DNA of 64,000 bases from Aliidongia dinghuensis (GCF_014643535.1 NZ_BMJQ01000009.1:248001-312000); one strand, 5' to 3'; positions 32,313 through 41,872 are shown, counted from the stretch's first letter. Notes: generated by a model not told the origin, from the letters alone. Numbers and translations are program-made.

Positions 32313-32965
32313 ACGGCTCCTTCATCGACCGCACCCCGTCGGGCCGCCTGCTGCCGGCGGCGCACTACCGCACCATGCCCTGGCGCAACGGGCGCGGCAC
32401 CACGACGGAGGTCGCGCTGTCGGCCGGCACTCACAGCCAGGGCGCCGGCGGCCGCTTCCTGTGGCGCGTCAGCATCGCCGACGTGCCGGAGAGCGGCCCG
32501 TTCTCGACCTTTCCCGGCTATGAGCGGATCATCGCCGTCGTCGCCGGCACCGGCATGGAACTGGCCGTCGCCGGGAAAGGCGAGCGGGGTGTGGCCCCGG
32601 TGCGCCTCGATCAGGCCTCCGCCCCGTTCGCCTTTCCCGGCGATGCGGCGACCGACTGCCGCCTCATCGGCGGCCCGATTCGCGACTTCAACCTGATCCT
32701 CGACCGGGCGACGACGACCGGCGCGCTGAGCCGGCTCCGCCTTTCCAGCACTCCCTGTTCGGTTCCGCTCGCAGCCGACACGGCCCTGCTCTACGCGCTC
32801 GCCGGCGATTTGACCGTGGATGCGGGCAAGCTCGGCACCTGGTCCGTCCTTGCGGGCGACACGCTGCGGCTCGACCGAGCCGCAGGGCCGATCTCGATCG
32901 TCGCCAATGGCGCCGGGCACGCGTTGCTCGCCGCCATCAACCCGCGGGCGAACGCGCTCGGGTAG
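32309..32965 (+). CDS. HutD/Ves family cupin-like protein
   Basis: This 218-residue protein belongs to the HutD/Ves family, a bicupin fold linked to histidine utilisation regulation in some bacteria. The family start YRTMPWRNGRGTTTEVAL, the FLWRVSIADVPESGPFSTFPGYERII block and GGPIRDFNLILDR are all present. Translation is coupled to the PAS gene through an ATGA overlap. No hut genes occur nearby, so its role here is unknown. Aquaporin follows after about 80 bases and has its own ribosome site. Confidence 0.87.
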   Translation: MNGSFIDRTPSGRLLPAAHYRTMPWRNGRGTTTEVALSAGTHSQGAGGRFLWRVSIADVPESGPFSTFPGYERIIAVVAGTGMELAVAGKGERGVAPVRLDQASAPFAFPGDAATDCRLIGGPIRDFNLILDRATTTGALSRLRLSSTPCSVPLAADTALLYALAGDLTVDAGKLGTWSVLAGDTLRLDRAAGPISIVANGAGHALLAAINPRANALG

Positions 32966-33046
32966 GCGGCAAGCCTCAGTAATTCTCTGGAAAAAAGAAG
33001 CCCTTCCGAGTAGAACTCCGCTGCCATGTTCAATCGGAGGCTAAAA

Positions 33047-33781
33047 ATGGGCAGAAAACTGGCAGCGGAGTTTTTCGGCACCTTTTGGCTGGTCTTCGGC
33101 GGATGCGGCAGTGCCGTGCTCGCCGCGGGCTTTCCACAGCTCGGCATCGGCTTCGTTGGGGTTTCCCTGGCGTTCGGCCTGACCGTCCTCACCATGGCCT
33201 ATGCCGTCGGCGGCATCTCCGGCGGCCATTTCAACCCCGCCGTCTCGCTCGGCCTGGCGATCGCCGGCCGGTTCGAGTGGCGCGAACTCATTCCCTATTG
33301 GGTCGTCCAGGTCGTGGGCGGCCTCGTCGCCGCCACGGTGCTCTATGCGATCGCCTCGGGCGCCCCCAACTTCGCGGCGGGCGGCTTCGCCTCGAACGGC
33401 TATGGCGAGCTGTCCCCCGGCCATTACGGCCTTATGGCAGCCTTCATCGCCGAGATCACGCTCACGGCCGGCTTCCTCATCGTCATCCTGGGATCGACCT
33501 CGAAGGCGGCACCCGCCGGCTTCGCGCCGATCGCCATCGGTCTGGCGCTGACGCTCATCCACCTGATCTCGATCCCGGTGACGAACACGTCGGTCAATCC
33601 GGCGCGCTCGACGGCCGTCGCCTTCTTCGCGACGACCGGGGCCACGGGTCAGCTCTGGCTGTTCTGGGTCGCCCCGTTAATCGGTGCCGCCCTGGGCGCC
33701 GTCATCTGGAAGCAGTTGCTCGCCCCCGGCGAATCGCCGGGCCTGATCGGCCGGGAAGCCGAGCTGAGATCCACGACCTGA
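33047..33781 (+). CDS. aqpZ: Aquaporin Z-like water channel
   Basis: This 244-residue MIP-family channel has six predicted spans and both half-helix motifs: [16 protein letters not shown] (first NPA) and [14 protein letters not shown] (second NPA, followed by the Arg of the selectivity filter). [11 protein letters not shown] in the first helix is typical of AqpZ. The ATG at 33047 is chosen because GGAGG lies six bases upstream; an in-frame ATG at 33026 has no such site. It conducts water across the inner membrane, and it is convergent with the TetR gene. Confidence 0.95.
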   Translation: MGRKLAAEFFGTFWLVFGGCGSAVLAAGFPQLGIGFVGVSLAFGLTVLTMAYAVGGISGGHFNPAVSLGLAIAGRFEWRELIPYWVVQVVGGLVAATVLYAIASGAPNFAAGGFASNGYGELSPGHYGLMAAFIAEITLTAGFLIVILGSTSKAAPAGFAPIAIGLALTLIHLISIPVTNTSVNPARSTAVAFFATTGATGQLWLFWVAPLIGAALGAVIWKQLLAPGESPGLIGREAELRSTT

Positions 33782-33817
33782 TTGCCGAAGACCCGGCTCC
33801 CGCGCGCCCAAAGCCGT

Positions 33818-34492
33818 TCAGGCCGGCGCGCGAGGGTCGGCCCCGGTGCCGCGGAAGAAGATGTCCAGGCCGCGCCTGACCCGGCGGTCGATCATCGCCC
33901 AGGTCGGCGGCGCATCATAAGCGTAGAGCAGGCGCATCTGCGGCTCGCTGATCACGAAACCGCACAGCATGCTCGTTGCCTCGTCGGCGTCCTCGATATA
34001 AAGCGCGCCCCGTTCATGCTGGCGCTCGAACCATTGAATGAGCGTGCCTCGGCCGCGATCCACCGCCTGGCGCATGAAGGACTGCGCGAGTTCCGGCGTC
34101 CGCAGCGCCTCTGAGATCACCAGCCGGTTCATCGCGACCTGGCGCGGCGACAGCACGAAGCGGGCCAGCTGCGTCAGGAACTCCTCGAGCACGGCGCGGG
34201 GGCTGCGCGTCCCGTCATCGGCCCTGATCGGCATCATCAGGTGCTCGATGTACTGCGCGAGGAGCGCCTCGAACAGCGCCTGCTTCGTCGCGAACAGCTG
34301 ATAGATCGTCTTCTTCGACATGCCGGCGCGGCGCGAGACGTCGTCCATCGTCGCGAGCCCGTAGCCGCGCTCGATGAAGACATCCTCGGCGGCCTGGATT
34401 AAGCGGCCGCGCCGCTCGTCTTCGGAAATTGGCTTCGGCCGGCCGCGCGTGCGTGGTCCGCAGCACGACACTGCCGTCATGAGATCGACCAT
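33818..34492 (-). CDS. TetR-family regulator of the adjacent RND pump (inferred target)
   Basis: This 224-residue regulator has an N-terminal helix-turn-helix (about residues 25-75: RGYGLATMDDVSRRAGMSKKTIYQLFATKQALF) and a helical ligand domain. A Cys pair near the start (VSCCGPRTRGRPK) precedes the basic arm. The ATG at 34492 follows GGAGGA; one further in-frame ATG lies 12 bases downstream. It diverges from an RND efflux operon with two near-identical GAAAC-N6-GTTTC inverted repeats between the genes. The classic AcrR-like arrangement therefore suggests repression of both directions and relief by a pump substrate. Confidence 0.9.
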   Translation of the reverse strand: MVDLMTAVSCCGPRTRGRPKPISEDERRGRLIQAAEDVFIERGYGLATMDDVSRRAGMSKKTIYQLFATKQALFEALLAQYIEHLMMPIRADDGTRSPRAVLEEFLTQLARFVLSPRQVAMNRLVISEALRTPELAQSFMRQAVDRGRGTLIQWFERQHERGALYIEDADEATSMLCGFVISEPQMRLLYAYDAPPTWAMIDRRVRRGLDIFFRGTGADPRAPA

Positions 34493-34552
34493 ATCGCTCC
34501 TCCGCCTATCCGCGCGTCGGTGGTCGCGCATCGCCGCAGGTCGTGCGGATAG

Positions 34553-34571
34553 GAAACTCCGTGGTTTCTTA
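34553..34571. promoter_or_regulatory. Probable TetR operator, site 1
   Basis: GAAAC and GTTTC arms are separated by six bases and extended to TTA on the right. The site lies 61 bases upstream of the TetR start. It shares its arms and spacing with site 2. The rest of the 328-base region 34493-34820 between the divergent genes shows no gene. Confidence 0.7.
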
Positions 34572-34733
34572 CTTAAGATGGTTGGCCGCGGCGAGCAAGC
34601 GTGGATCAGCCATGCACCCTCCGTTCCCGATCAAAATTTGCACAAGCAAGGATTTTGCGAGGCGCAACCGCAAGATATTTCGCGGCTCGTCCCTTGACTC
34701 CTGGGAATCACATCCCTAGCTTCCTGGCGGCGA

Positions 34734-34752
34734 GAAACCCCTTAGTTTCTTA
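34734..34752. promoter_or_regulatory. Probable TetR operator, site 2
   Basis: The same GAAAC-N6-GTTTCTTA arrangement as site 1 lies 69 bases before the RND outer-membrane gene, where it would overlap or adjoin that promoter. Confidence 0.7.
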
Positions 34753-34820
34753 AATTAACCCCTGCGTCCTCGGGGCACGCAGGCAACCCAACAATAATCG
34801 GCTTCCAGGAGCACAGAGAC

Positions 34821-36335
34821 GTGACGAGCTCAAGGCGCATTATCGCCCGGGCGGCCTCTTCAGCGACATTGGCATTGGTTGCCGGTTGCACCGTCGGCCC
34901 CGATTTCAAGGCGCCTGATGCGCCGACCGACGCCGGCTACAGTGCCAGCAGCAACCCGCTGCCGAAGCAGACGGTGTCGGCCGACGTGTCGGGCGGCGCC
35001 GTCCAGCAGCTCGTCGATGGCAAGGACATCCCGGGCGAATGGTGGTCGCTTTATCATTCCGAGCCGCTCAACAAGCTGATCGAGACGTCGCTCAAGACCA
35101 ATCCGGACCTGGACGCAGCGCAGGCGGCCCTGCGCGAGGCGCATGAAAACGTGCTGGCCGGCGAAGGCGAGCTCTATCCGACCGTAACCGGCACCACGTC
35201 GGGCACCCGCCAGAAGCAGCAGATCGGCGGCTCCGGCGCTACGATCTACAGCCTCTACAACGTCGGCCCGAGCGTCTCCTACACGATCGACGTGTGGGGC
35301 GGCATCCGCCGCAACATCGAATCGCTCGAGGCCCGGGCGGAATACCAGCGCTTCCAGCTTGAGGCGAGCTATCTGAGCCTCACCGCCAATGTGGTCACGG
35401 CGGCGATCACCGAGGCTTCGCTCAAGGCGCAGATCCAGGCGACCGAGGAGGTCATCCAGATCGAGACCAAGAGCCTCGATACGGTCCGGCGCCAGCTGGC
35501 GCTCGGCGGCGCGTCACGCGCGGATTTCCTCAATCAGCAGGCGACCCTCGCCGCGGCCCAGGCGACGCTGCCGCCGCTACAGAAGCAGCTGGAGCAGGAG
35601 CGCAACCTGATCCAGGTTCTTGCCGGCCGCTTTCCGAACCAGGACGCGGGCGAGCAGTTCGACCTCGCGTCCCTCGCCCTGCCGACCGAGCTGCCGGTCT
35701 CGCTGCCCTCGCAGCTGGTCGCCCAGCGCCCGGACGTCCAGGCGGCAGAGGCCACCCTGCACGCGGCGAGCGCCAACATCGGCGTCGCCATCGCAAACGA
35801 GCTGCCGCAATTCACGCTCTCCGCCAGCGTCGCCCTGCAGGCAAGCGAAATGAGCAAGCTGTTCCGGCTCGCCAGCGGCGTGTGGAGCGCCGGCGCCAGC
35901 GCCACGGGCACGATCTTCGACGGCGGCAAGCTGCTCCATACCCGGCGGGCGGCGGACGCGGCCTACGACCAGGCCGCGGCGCAATATCGCTCGACCGTGC
36001 TCTCCGCGTTCCAGGACGTGGCCAACGCGCTCCGCGCGGTCACGTCCGACGCCGACGCGCTCAAGGCGGAGCTCGAGGCCGAGCGCGCCGCCGCAGACAG
36101 TCTCAACCTGGCACAGGCGCAGTACCAGGCAGGTGGTATCTCGTTCCTTACCTTGCTGACCGCCCAGCAAAACTACCAGCAGGCGCACATCGGGCTCGTG
36201 AAGGCCCAGGCCGCCCGTTATGCCGACACGGCCGCCCTGTTCCAGGCGCTCGGCGGCGGCTGGTGGAATCGCAGCGATGTCGTCGCCAAGGATGGCGGCG
36301 CCGCCCAACAAAAGATGACCGACGCCGCTCTCTGA
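34821..36335 (+). CDS. RND efflux outer-membrane lipoprotein (NodT/OprM family)
   Basis: This 504-residue TolC-like outer-membrane factor carries a lipobox (ALVAGC, Cys at about residue 23) and the two outer-membrane efflux protein repeats. WWSLYHSEPLNKLIETSLKTNPDL marks the first and LPVSLPSQLVAQRPDVQAAEATLHAASANIGVA (near residues 290-322) the second. It would form the exit duct of the pump. The GTG start at 34821 follows AGGAG by nine bases. The adaptor and permease genes follow at 29 and 15 bases, so the three form one operon. Confidence 0.94.
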   Translation: MTSSRRIIARAASSATLALVAGCTVGPDFKAPDAPTDAGYSASSNPLPKQTVSADVSGGAVQQLVDGKDIPGEWWSLYHSEPLNKLIETSLKTNPDLDAAQAALREAHENVLAGEGELYPTVTGTTSGTRQKQQIGGSGATIYSLYNVGPSVSYTIDVWGGIRRNIESLEARAEYQRFQLEASYLSLTANVVTAAITEASLKAQIQATEEVIQIETKSLDTVRRQLALGGASRADFLNQQATLAAAQATLPPLQKQLEQERNLIQVLAGRFPNQDAGEQFDLASLALPTELPVSLPSQLVAQRPDVQAAEATLHAASANIGVAIANELPQFTLSASVALQASEMSKLFRLASGVWSAGASATGTIFDGGKLLHTRRAADAAYDQAAAQYRSTVLSAFQDVANALRAVTSDADALKAELEAERAAADSLNLAQAQYQAGGISFLTLLTAQQNYQQAHIGLVKAQAARYADTAALFQALGGGWWNRSDVVAKDGGAAQQKMTDAAL

Positions 36336-36364
36336 AGCCGGCGTTCAAGAACGGAGTGTTTTCG

Positions 36365-37495
36365 ATGGCCAAACGCATGATCATCATGCTCGTGCTGGTC
36401 GGTGTCGTGCTGGGCGGAATCTTCGGCTTCGAAGCGTTCAGGGCGAAGATGATCAAGCAGTTCCTCGCCGGCTTCGGCAAGGAATCCCAGACGGTGGCCG
36501 CAGTCACCGCCGGCATGCAGGAATGGCAGCCGCAGCTCAAGGCCGTGGCCTCGTTCCGCGCGGTCAACGGCGCCGACCTGTCGCTCGAAGTGTCCGGCAT
36601 CGTCGACCAGATCGAGTTCAAGTCGGGCGACGAGGTCAAGGCCGGGACGCCGCTCTTGACGCTGCGCGCGGACGATGACGTTGCCAAGCTGCATTCGCTG
36701 GAGGCGGTGGCCGAGCTCGCCCGCATCACCTACGAGCGCGACCAGAAGCAGTTCAAGGTCGAGGCCGTGAGCCAGCAGACGCTCGACAGCGACGCTGCCA
36801 ACCTCAAGAACGACCTGGCGCTCGCCGAGCAGCAGCGCGCCATCGTCGCGAAGAAGACGGTCAAGGCGCCGTTCGACGGCCGCCTCGGCATCCGCCAGGT
36901 CGACGTCGGCCAGTACCTGAACGCCGGCACGACCATCGTGACGCTGCAGGCGCTCGACCCGATCTTCGTCGATTTCACTCTGCCGCAGCAGGCCTTCTCC
37001 CAGCTCAAGCTCGGCCAGAAGGTCACGGCCCAGGTCGACTCCTACCCCGGCCAGAGCTTCGACGGCGAGCTGATCGCGGTCGATCCCAAGGTCGACGCCT
37101 CGACGCGCAACCTGCAGATCCGCGCCGCGTTCAAGAACCCGGACCGCAAGCTCCTGCCCGGCATGTTCGCGACCGCCTTGATCGACACCGGCGCGCCGGA
37201 GGACTTCGTGACGCTGCCGCAGTCGGCCATCACCTACAACGCCTTCGGCAGCACGGTCTTCCTGGTCGAGCAGAAGGGCAAGGACGACAAGGGCCAGGCC
37301 TTGCTGCAGGTGCGCCAGACGTTCGTCACGACCGGCGACACGCGCGGCGACCAGGTGGCGGTGCTGAAGGGCGTCAAGCAGGGCGATCAGGTTGTGACCG
37401 CCGGCCAGGTCAAGCTGCGCAACGGCAGCCCGGTCGTCGTCAACAACTCCGTGATGCCGACGGCCGACGCCAATCCCTCGATCAAGGACCAGTAA
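36365..37495 (+). CDS. RND efflux periplasmic adaptor (membrane fusion protein)
   Basis: This 376-residue adaptor links the inner-membrane pump to the outer-membrane factor. A single N-terminal membrane anchor (residues 4-22) lacks a lipobox. Then come the lipoyl half-motifs (ASFRAVNGADLSLEVSGIV and KAPFDGRLGIRQVDVGQYL), a helical hairpin between them, a beta-barrel and the membrane-proximal domain. The ATG at 36365 is taken because protein-like sequence begins there; the frame is open further upstream only because it runs beneath the preceding gene. Confidence 0.94.
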   Translation: MAKRMIIMLVLVGVVLGGIFGFEAFRAKMIKQFLAGFGKESQTVAAVTAGMQEWQPQLKAVASFRAVNGADLSLEVSGIVDQIEFKSGDEVKAGTPLLTLRADDDVAKLHSLEAVAELARITYERDQKQFKVEAVSQQTLDSDAANLKNDLALAEQQRAIVAKKTVKAPFDGRLGIRQVDVGQYLNAGTTIVTLQALDPIFVDFTLPQQAFSQLKLGQKVTAQVDSYPGQSFDGELIAVDPKVDASTRNLQIRAAFKNPDRKLLPGMFATALIDTGAPEDFVTLPQSAITYNAFGSTVFLVEQKGKDDKGQALLQVRQTFVTTGDTRGDQVAVLKGVKQGDQVVTAGQVKLRNGSPVVVNNSVMPTADANPSIKDQ

Positions 37496-37510
37496 CGGTC
37501 GGAGCGGACG

Positions 37511-40500
37511 ATGAATTTCACTGATCTCTTCATACGCCGCCCGGTCCTGGCCTCGGTCGTCAGCCTGATGATCCTGGTCCTGGGCCTGCGCGCGGCGTTC
37601 TCGCTGCCGATCCTGCAATATCCGCAGACGCAGAACGCCATCGTCACCGTCAGCACCACCTATTACGGCGCTGACCCCGACGTCATCGCCGGCTTCATCA
37701 CGACGCCGCTCGAGAATGCCATCGCCCAGGCGAACGGCATCGACTACATGACGTCGACGAGCCAGAACAGCGTCAGCACGATCACGGTCAACCTGCGGCT
37801 CAACTATGACTCCGACAAGGCGCTGTCCGAGATCCAGGCCAAGGTGAGCTCCGTCCTGAACCAGCTGCCGTCCGGCTCCCAGCAGCCGACGCTCACGGTC
37901 AAGGTCGGTCAGACCATCGACGCCATGTACATCGGCTTCAATTCCGACGTGCTGGCGCAGAACCAGATCACCGACTACCTGGTCCGCGTCGTCCAGCCGA
38001 AGCTGCAGGCGGTCGAGGGCGTGCAGACGGCCGAGCTTCTGGGCTCGCAGAATTTTGCGCTGCGCGCCTGGCTGGACCCGGTGAAGCTCGCGGCCTATGG
38101 CCTGACCGCCGCCGACGTTTCGAGCGCCCTCGCCTCGAACGACTACATCTCGGGCGTCGGCAACACCAAGGGCCAGATGATCCAGGTCAACCTGAGCGCA
38201 TCGACCAGCCTGCATTCGGTCGACCAGTTCAAGAACCTGATCCTGAAGCAGGCGAACAGCGCCATCGTGCGGCTCAAGGACGTCGCCAATGTGACGCTCG
38301 GCGCCGACACCTATGAATCGACCGTCGGCTTCGACGGCAAGCAGGCGGTCTATATCGGCATCCAGGTGGCGCCCGCCGCCAACCTGCTGCAGGTGGTCGA
38401 CGGCGTGCGCGCGGTCTTCCCCGACATCGTCTCGCAGCTGCCGACCGGCTTGAACGGCGAGATCGTCTACGACTCGACCGCGTTCGTGAACAGCTCGATC
38501 ACCGAGGTCGAGCACACGCTCGGCGAGGCGCTGTTGATCGTGACGGCGGTCGTGTTCATCTTCCTGGGCTCGCCGCGCTCGGTGCTGATCCCGACCGTCG
38601 CGATCCCGCTGTCGCTCGTCGGCACTTTCATCCTGATGGCCGCCTTCGGCTTCTCGATCAACCTGCTGACGCTCCTCGCCCTGGTGCTGGCCATCGGCCT
38701 CGTGGTCGACGACGCGATCATCGTGGTCGAGAACGTCAACCGCCATCTCGAGGAGGGCATGAAACCCATGGGCGCCGCCATTCAGGCGGCGCGCGAGCTG
38801 GGCGGACCGATCATCGCCATGACCGTCGTGCTGATCGCGGTCTATGTCCCGATCGGCTTCCAGGGCGGGCTGACCGGCGCGCTCTTCACCGAGTTCGCCT
38901 TCACGCTCGTGGGTGCGGTCACGGTCTCGGCCGTGGTGGCGCTCACGCTCACGCCCATGATGTGCTCGCGCATCCTGAAGGCGCACAGCCACGACCGCAG
39001 CGGCTGGGAGGAGCGGATCGTCGATTTCATCGACCGCCGCTTCGAGGGCATCCGCCGCTGGTACCAGCGCTCGCTGCATGGCGCGCTCAACTTCCGGCCC
39101 GTGACCTATGTTTTCGCGCTCATCATCCTGGGCTCGATCGTGCCCCTGTGGCAGGGTGCGAAGCAGGAGCCGGCGCCGCAGGAGGACCAGGGCGTCGTGA
39201 TCGCCCTCGTCACCTCCGCGCCGACCGCGACCCTGCAGCAGCGCCAGCTCTATAACCGCCAGGTGTACGAGACCTTCGCGAAGTTCCCGGAAACCGACCA
39301 CGTGTTCCAGATCGACGCGCCCGGCCAGTCGATCGCGGGCATGGTCACGAAGCCATGGGACGAGCGCACCCGGACGACGAACGAACTGCAGCCGATCGTG
39401 CAGGGCGCATTGGCCGGCATCGCCGGCTCGCAGATCGTGGCCTTCCAGCCGCCGTCCCTGCCCGGCTCGAACGGCCTTCCGATCCAGTTCGTCATCAACT
39501 CGACGGAGTCCTTCGATCGGCTCAATCCGATCGCCCAGGATTTCCTGCAGAAGGCGCTCGCGACCGGCCAGTTCATCTTCCTCAACACCGATCTCAAGAT
39601 CGACCAGCCGCAATCGACCATCGACATCGATCGCGAGAAGGCGGCCGACCTGGGGCTCAAGATGAGCGACATCGGCAGCGCCATGGCGGCGATGCTGGGC
39701 GGCGGCTACGTCAACTACTTCAGCCTGGACGGCCGGTCCTACAAGGTCATCCCGCAGGTCGAGCAGCAGTCGCGCCAGACGACGCAGCAGCTGCTCGACT
39801 ACTACATCAAGAACGGCGAGAGCACGCCGATCCCGCTGTCGACCGTCGCCAAGATCACGACCAAGACGGTGCCGGAATCGCTCAACCACTTCCAGCAGCT
39901 GAACAGCGCCACGATCCAGGGCGTGATGGCGCCGGGCGTGTCCATGGGCGATGCGCTCACGACCCTGCAGCAGATCGCCAAGGATACGCTGCCGGCCGGC
40001 TACACGATCGACTACGGCGGCCCGTCCCGCCAGGCGATCCAGGAGTCGAGCGGCTTCTTCACGACGATCGGGCTTGCGATCATCATCATCTTCCTGTCGC
40101 TGGCCGCCCTCTTCGAGAGCTTCCGCGACCCGGTGATCATCCTGGTCTCCGTGCCGATGTCGATCGCCGGCGCGCTCGTGTTCCTGAGCCTCGGCATCGG
40201 TGGCGCCACCATCAACATCTATACCCAGGTGGGTCTGGTGACGCTCATCGGCCTCATCAGCAAGCACGGCATCCTGATCGTCGAGGTGGCGAACGAGGCG
40301 CAGGCCGCGGGCCGTAGCAAGCGGGAGGCGATCGAGTACGCCGCCGGCATCCGTCTCCGGCCGATCCTCATGACCACCGCCGCGATGGTGCTGGGCGTCG
40401 CCCCGCTCATCATCGCGAGCGGTGCCGGTGCGGTCTCGCGCTTCAACATCGGCCTCGTCATCGCAGCCGGCCTCACCATCGGCACGCTGTTCACCCTGTT

Positions 40501-40597
40501 CGTGGTGCCGGCGGTCTACATGCTGATCGCGGGCGACCATCACAAGGCGCACGAGGAAAAGCCGGAGGCGGAACTGCCCAGCCCGGCGATCGTGTAA
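37511..40597 (+). CDS. RND multidrug efflux permease (HAE1 family)
   Basis: This 1028-residue inner-membrane pump belongs to the AcrB/MexW class and exports drugs or other amphiphiles using the proton gradient. MNFTDLFIRRPVLASVVSL is the family N-terminus, and LALVLAIGLVVDDAIIVVEN (about residues 387-406) contains the paired Asp residues of the proton relay. The matching Lys region lies in the second half near GLVTLIGLISKHGILIVEVANEA. Twelve spans and two large periplasmic loops are evident. It is the last gene of the operon and is followed by a strong terminator. The substrate range cannot be predicted. Confidence 0.96.
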   Translation: MNFTDLFIRRPVLASVVSLMILVLGLRAAFSLPILQYPQTQNAIVTVSTTYYGADPDVIAGFITTPLENAIAQANGIDYMTSTSQNSVSTITVNLRLNYDSDKALSEIQAKVSSVLNQLPSGSQQPTLTVKVGQTIDAMYIGFNSDVLAQNQITDYLVRVVQPKLQAVEGVQTAELLGSQNFALRAWLDPVKLAAYGLTAADVSSALASNDYISGVGNTKGQMIQVNLSASTSLHSVDQFKNLILKQANSAIVRLKDVANVTLGADTYESTVGFDGKQAVYIGIQVAPAANLLQVVDGVRAVFPDIVSQLPTGLNGEIVYDSTAFVNSSITEVEHTLGEALLIVTAVVFIFLGSPRSVLIPTVAIPLSLVGTFILMAAFGFSINLLTLLALVLAIGLVVDDAIIVVENVNRHLEEGMKPMGAAIQAARELGGPIIAMTVVLIAVYVPIGFQGGLTGALFTEFAFTLVGAVTVSAVVALTLTPMMCSRILKAHSHDRSGWEERIVDFIDRRFEGIRRWYQRSLHGALNFRPVTYVFALIILGSIVPLWQGAKQEPAPQEDQGVVIALVTSAPTATLQQRQLYNRQVYETFAKFPETDHVFQIDAPGQSIAGMVTKPWDERTRTTNELQPIVQGALAGIAGSQIVAFQPPSLPGSNGLPIQFVINSTESFDRLNPIAQDFLQKALATGQFIFLNTDLKIDQPQSTIDIDREKAADLGLKMSDIGSAMAAMLGGGYVNYFSLDGRSYKVIPQVEQQSRQTTQQLLDYYIKNGESTPIPLSTVAKITTKTVPESLNHFQQLNSATIQGVMAPGVSMGDALTTLQQIAKDTLPAGYTIDYGGPSRQAIQESSGFFTTIGLAIIIIFLSLAALFESFRDPVIILVSVPMSIAGALVFLSLGIGGATINIYTQVGLVTLIGLISKHGILIVEVANEAQAAGRSKREAIEYAAGIRLRPILMTTAAMVLGVAPLIIASGAGAVSRFNIGLVIAAGLTIGTLFTLFVVPAVYMLIAGDHHKAHEEKPEAELPSPAIV

Positions 40598-40622
40598 GCT
40601 CGGGGCGAGCGGTTCGAATGGG

Positions 40623-40655
40623 AAAGGGCGGTGCCGCGGCACCGCCCTTTTCTTT
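40623..40655 (+). terminator. Rho-independent terminator of the RND operon
   Basis: Perfect 13-base arms AAAGGGCGGTGCC and GGCACCGCCCTTT are separated by two bases and followed by TCTTT. It lies 26 bases after the pump stop codon and before the convergent GlxA-type gene. Confidence 0.9.
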
Positions 40656-40685
40656 GCCGGCGCGGCAGGTTCGCCGGTACGGAGC

Positions 40686-41648
40686 TTACAGACTGCGGCG
40701 GATTTCGCGCACGCCGCGGCCAAGCTTCCGGCGCAGCAGCACGCGCAGCGTGACACCTTCGGCATAGCCGACTTCGGCGGCGATCTGATCGACGCTCGCT
40801 TGGCTGGTCTCGAGCAGGTGCACGGCGCGCTGGATCCGCAGGTCCTGGAAGTAATCAAGCGGCGATTTGCCCAGCACGCCCTGCATCCGGCGCGCAAGCG
40901 TGCGCTTGCTGGTGGCAAGCGCGGCCGCTGCCTGATCGAGCGAGAAGCCCTCGGCCAGACGTTCCCTCGCCCAGCGCTCGAACTTGTGCACCAGTGGGTC
41001 GGTGTGAACCAGGTGGCCGGGGATCGTATAGGCTGCCTGCGACGTGCGCGTGTCCGCCACCAGGTATTTCGCCGTGACGCTGGCGAGTTCCGGGCTGGCG
41101 CGCCGGATCAGGGTCAGGGCCAAGTCCAGATGCCCAAGCGCCGCGCCGGCAGTGACGACCGCATTGGACTGCACGATGAGACGGGTCTCGTCCAACTGCA
41201 CCTGCGGATAGCGCTGCCGGAACAGTGGTGCCAGCCACCAGGTCGTGGTGGCCTGCTCACCGTCGAGCAGGGCCGCTTCCGCCAGCACGAAAGTGCCAAC
41301 GCAGGCCGCCGCGGTCTGCGCGCCCAGCCCCGACCATTTGCGCAGCACCGCGCCGGCTTCGCGCACCTCGCCGCTGGCCAGCGCCTGCATCAGCGGGTCC
41401 GGCATGATCCGGTTGATGGCAGGCATCACCACCACGTCCGGTGTCTCAGCGCGCGCCGCCGCGGTCACCGGCATGCTCAGGCCCTGTGCGGTCGTGACGG
41501 TCTTGGCGAGGCCCACCACCGTCGTCTGGAAGCGCAGCGAGGAAACGCCGGTCATCTCCGCCAGTGCATTGGCGATCCCGAAGGCGTCGAGAACCGTGGC
41601 GAGGCCAGTGTCGAACACGCCGTCGAGGGCAAGGACATGGATGTGCAT
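40686..41648 (-). CDS. GlxA-type transcriptional regulator (DJ-1/PfpI domain plus AraC HTH)
   Basis: This 320-residue regulator has an N-terminal DJ-1/PfpI-like domain (residues about 5-180; AAACVGTFVLAEAALLDG holds the nucleophile-elbow Cys of the fold) and a C-terminal AraC helix-turn-helix pair (about residues 220-318; ALATSKRTLARRMQ and VGYAEGVTLRVLLRR). The domain probably senses a small ligand. The gene diverges from a monooxygenase/hydrolase pair, and two copies of a 32-bp motif lie between them, one only 10 bases upstream of its own ATG. Autoregulation and control of the pair are therefore likely. The ATG at 41648 has a poor ribosome site. Confidence 0.9.
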   Translation of the reverse strand: MHIHVLALDGVFDTGLATVLDAFGIANALAEMTGVSSLRFQTTVVGLAKTVTTAQGLSMPVTAAARAETPDVVVMPAINRIMPDPLMQALASGEVREAGAVLRKWSGLGAQTAAACVGTFVLAEAALLDGEQATTTWWLAPLFRQRYPQVQLDETRLIVQSNAVVTAGAALGHLDLALTLIRRASPELASVTAKYLVADTRTSQAAYTIPGHLVHTDPLVHKFERWARERLAEGFSLDQAAAALATSKRTLARRMQGVLGKSPLDYFQDLRIQRAVHLLETSQASVDQIAAEVGYAEGVTLRVLLRRKLGRGVREIRRSL

Positions 41649-41657
41649 GGCAAATAC

Positions 41658-41689
41658 GATATCAAAATAGACACTATTGCCAATAGAGC
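41658..41689. promoter_or_regulatory. Probable GlxA-type regulator site 1
   Basis: This 32-base motif begins GATATCAAA and ends TGCCAATAGAGC. It matches site 2 at 25 of 32 positions by hand count and sits just upstream of the regulator's start codon. Confidence 0.6.
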
Positions 41690-41771
41690 AAACACGCTTC
41701 CAGACTCAGCTTGCGCCTCCCGGCTGCCCGAGCCCAGGGTCCGCCATAAGCAGGAATGATGTGGCTCAATC

Positions 41772-41803
41772 GATATCAAACTTGGCAATCCTGCCAATAC
41801 AGC
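41772..41803. promoter_or_regulatory. Probable GlxA-type regulator site 2
   Basis: The second copy of the 32-base motif lies in the same orientation, 114 bases from site 1 and 69 bases before the monooxygenase gene. It contains the inverted repeat TTGGCA-N4-TGCCAA. Confidence 0.6.
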
Positions 41804-41872
41804 CGGCAAGGCTCCCCCAGTAAGGTCCCCCCACTTTGGAGCGCTCAGCGAGCACCTAGTGGAGAGGAAAAA

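Noticed and set aside
36218..40918. A 1566-codon open frame antisense to the RND adaptor and permease genes
   Set aside because: It mirrors the codon pattern of strongly conserved sense genes in G+C-rich DNA; its translation is an Arg/Asp/His-rich sequence with no fold-like pattern and no ribosome site.
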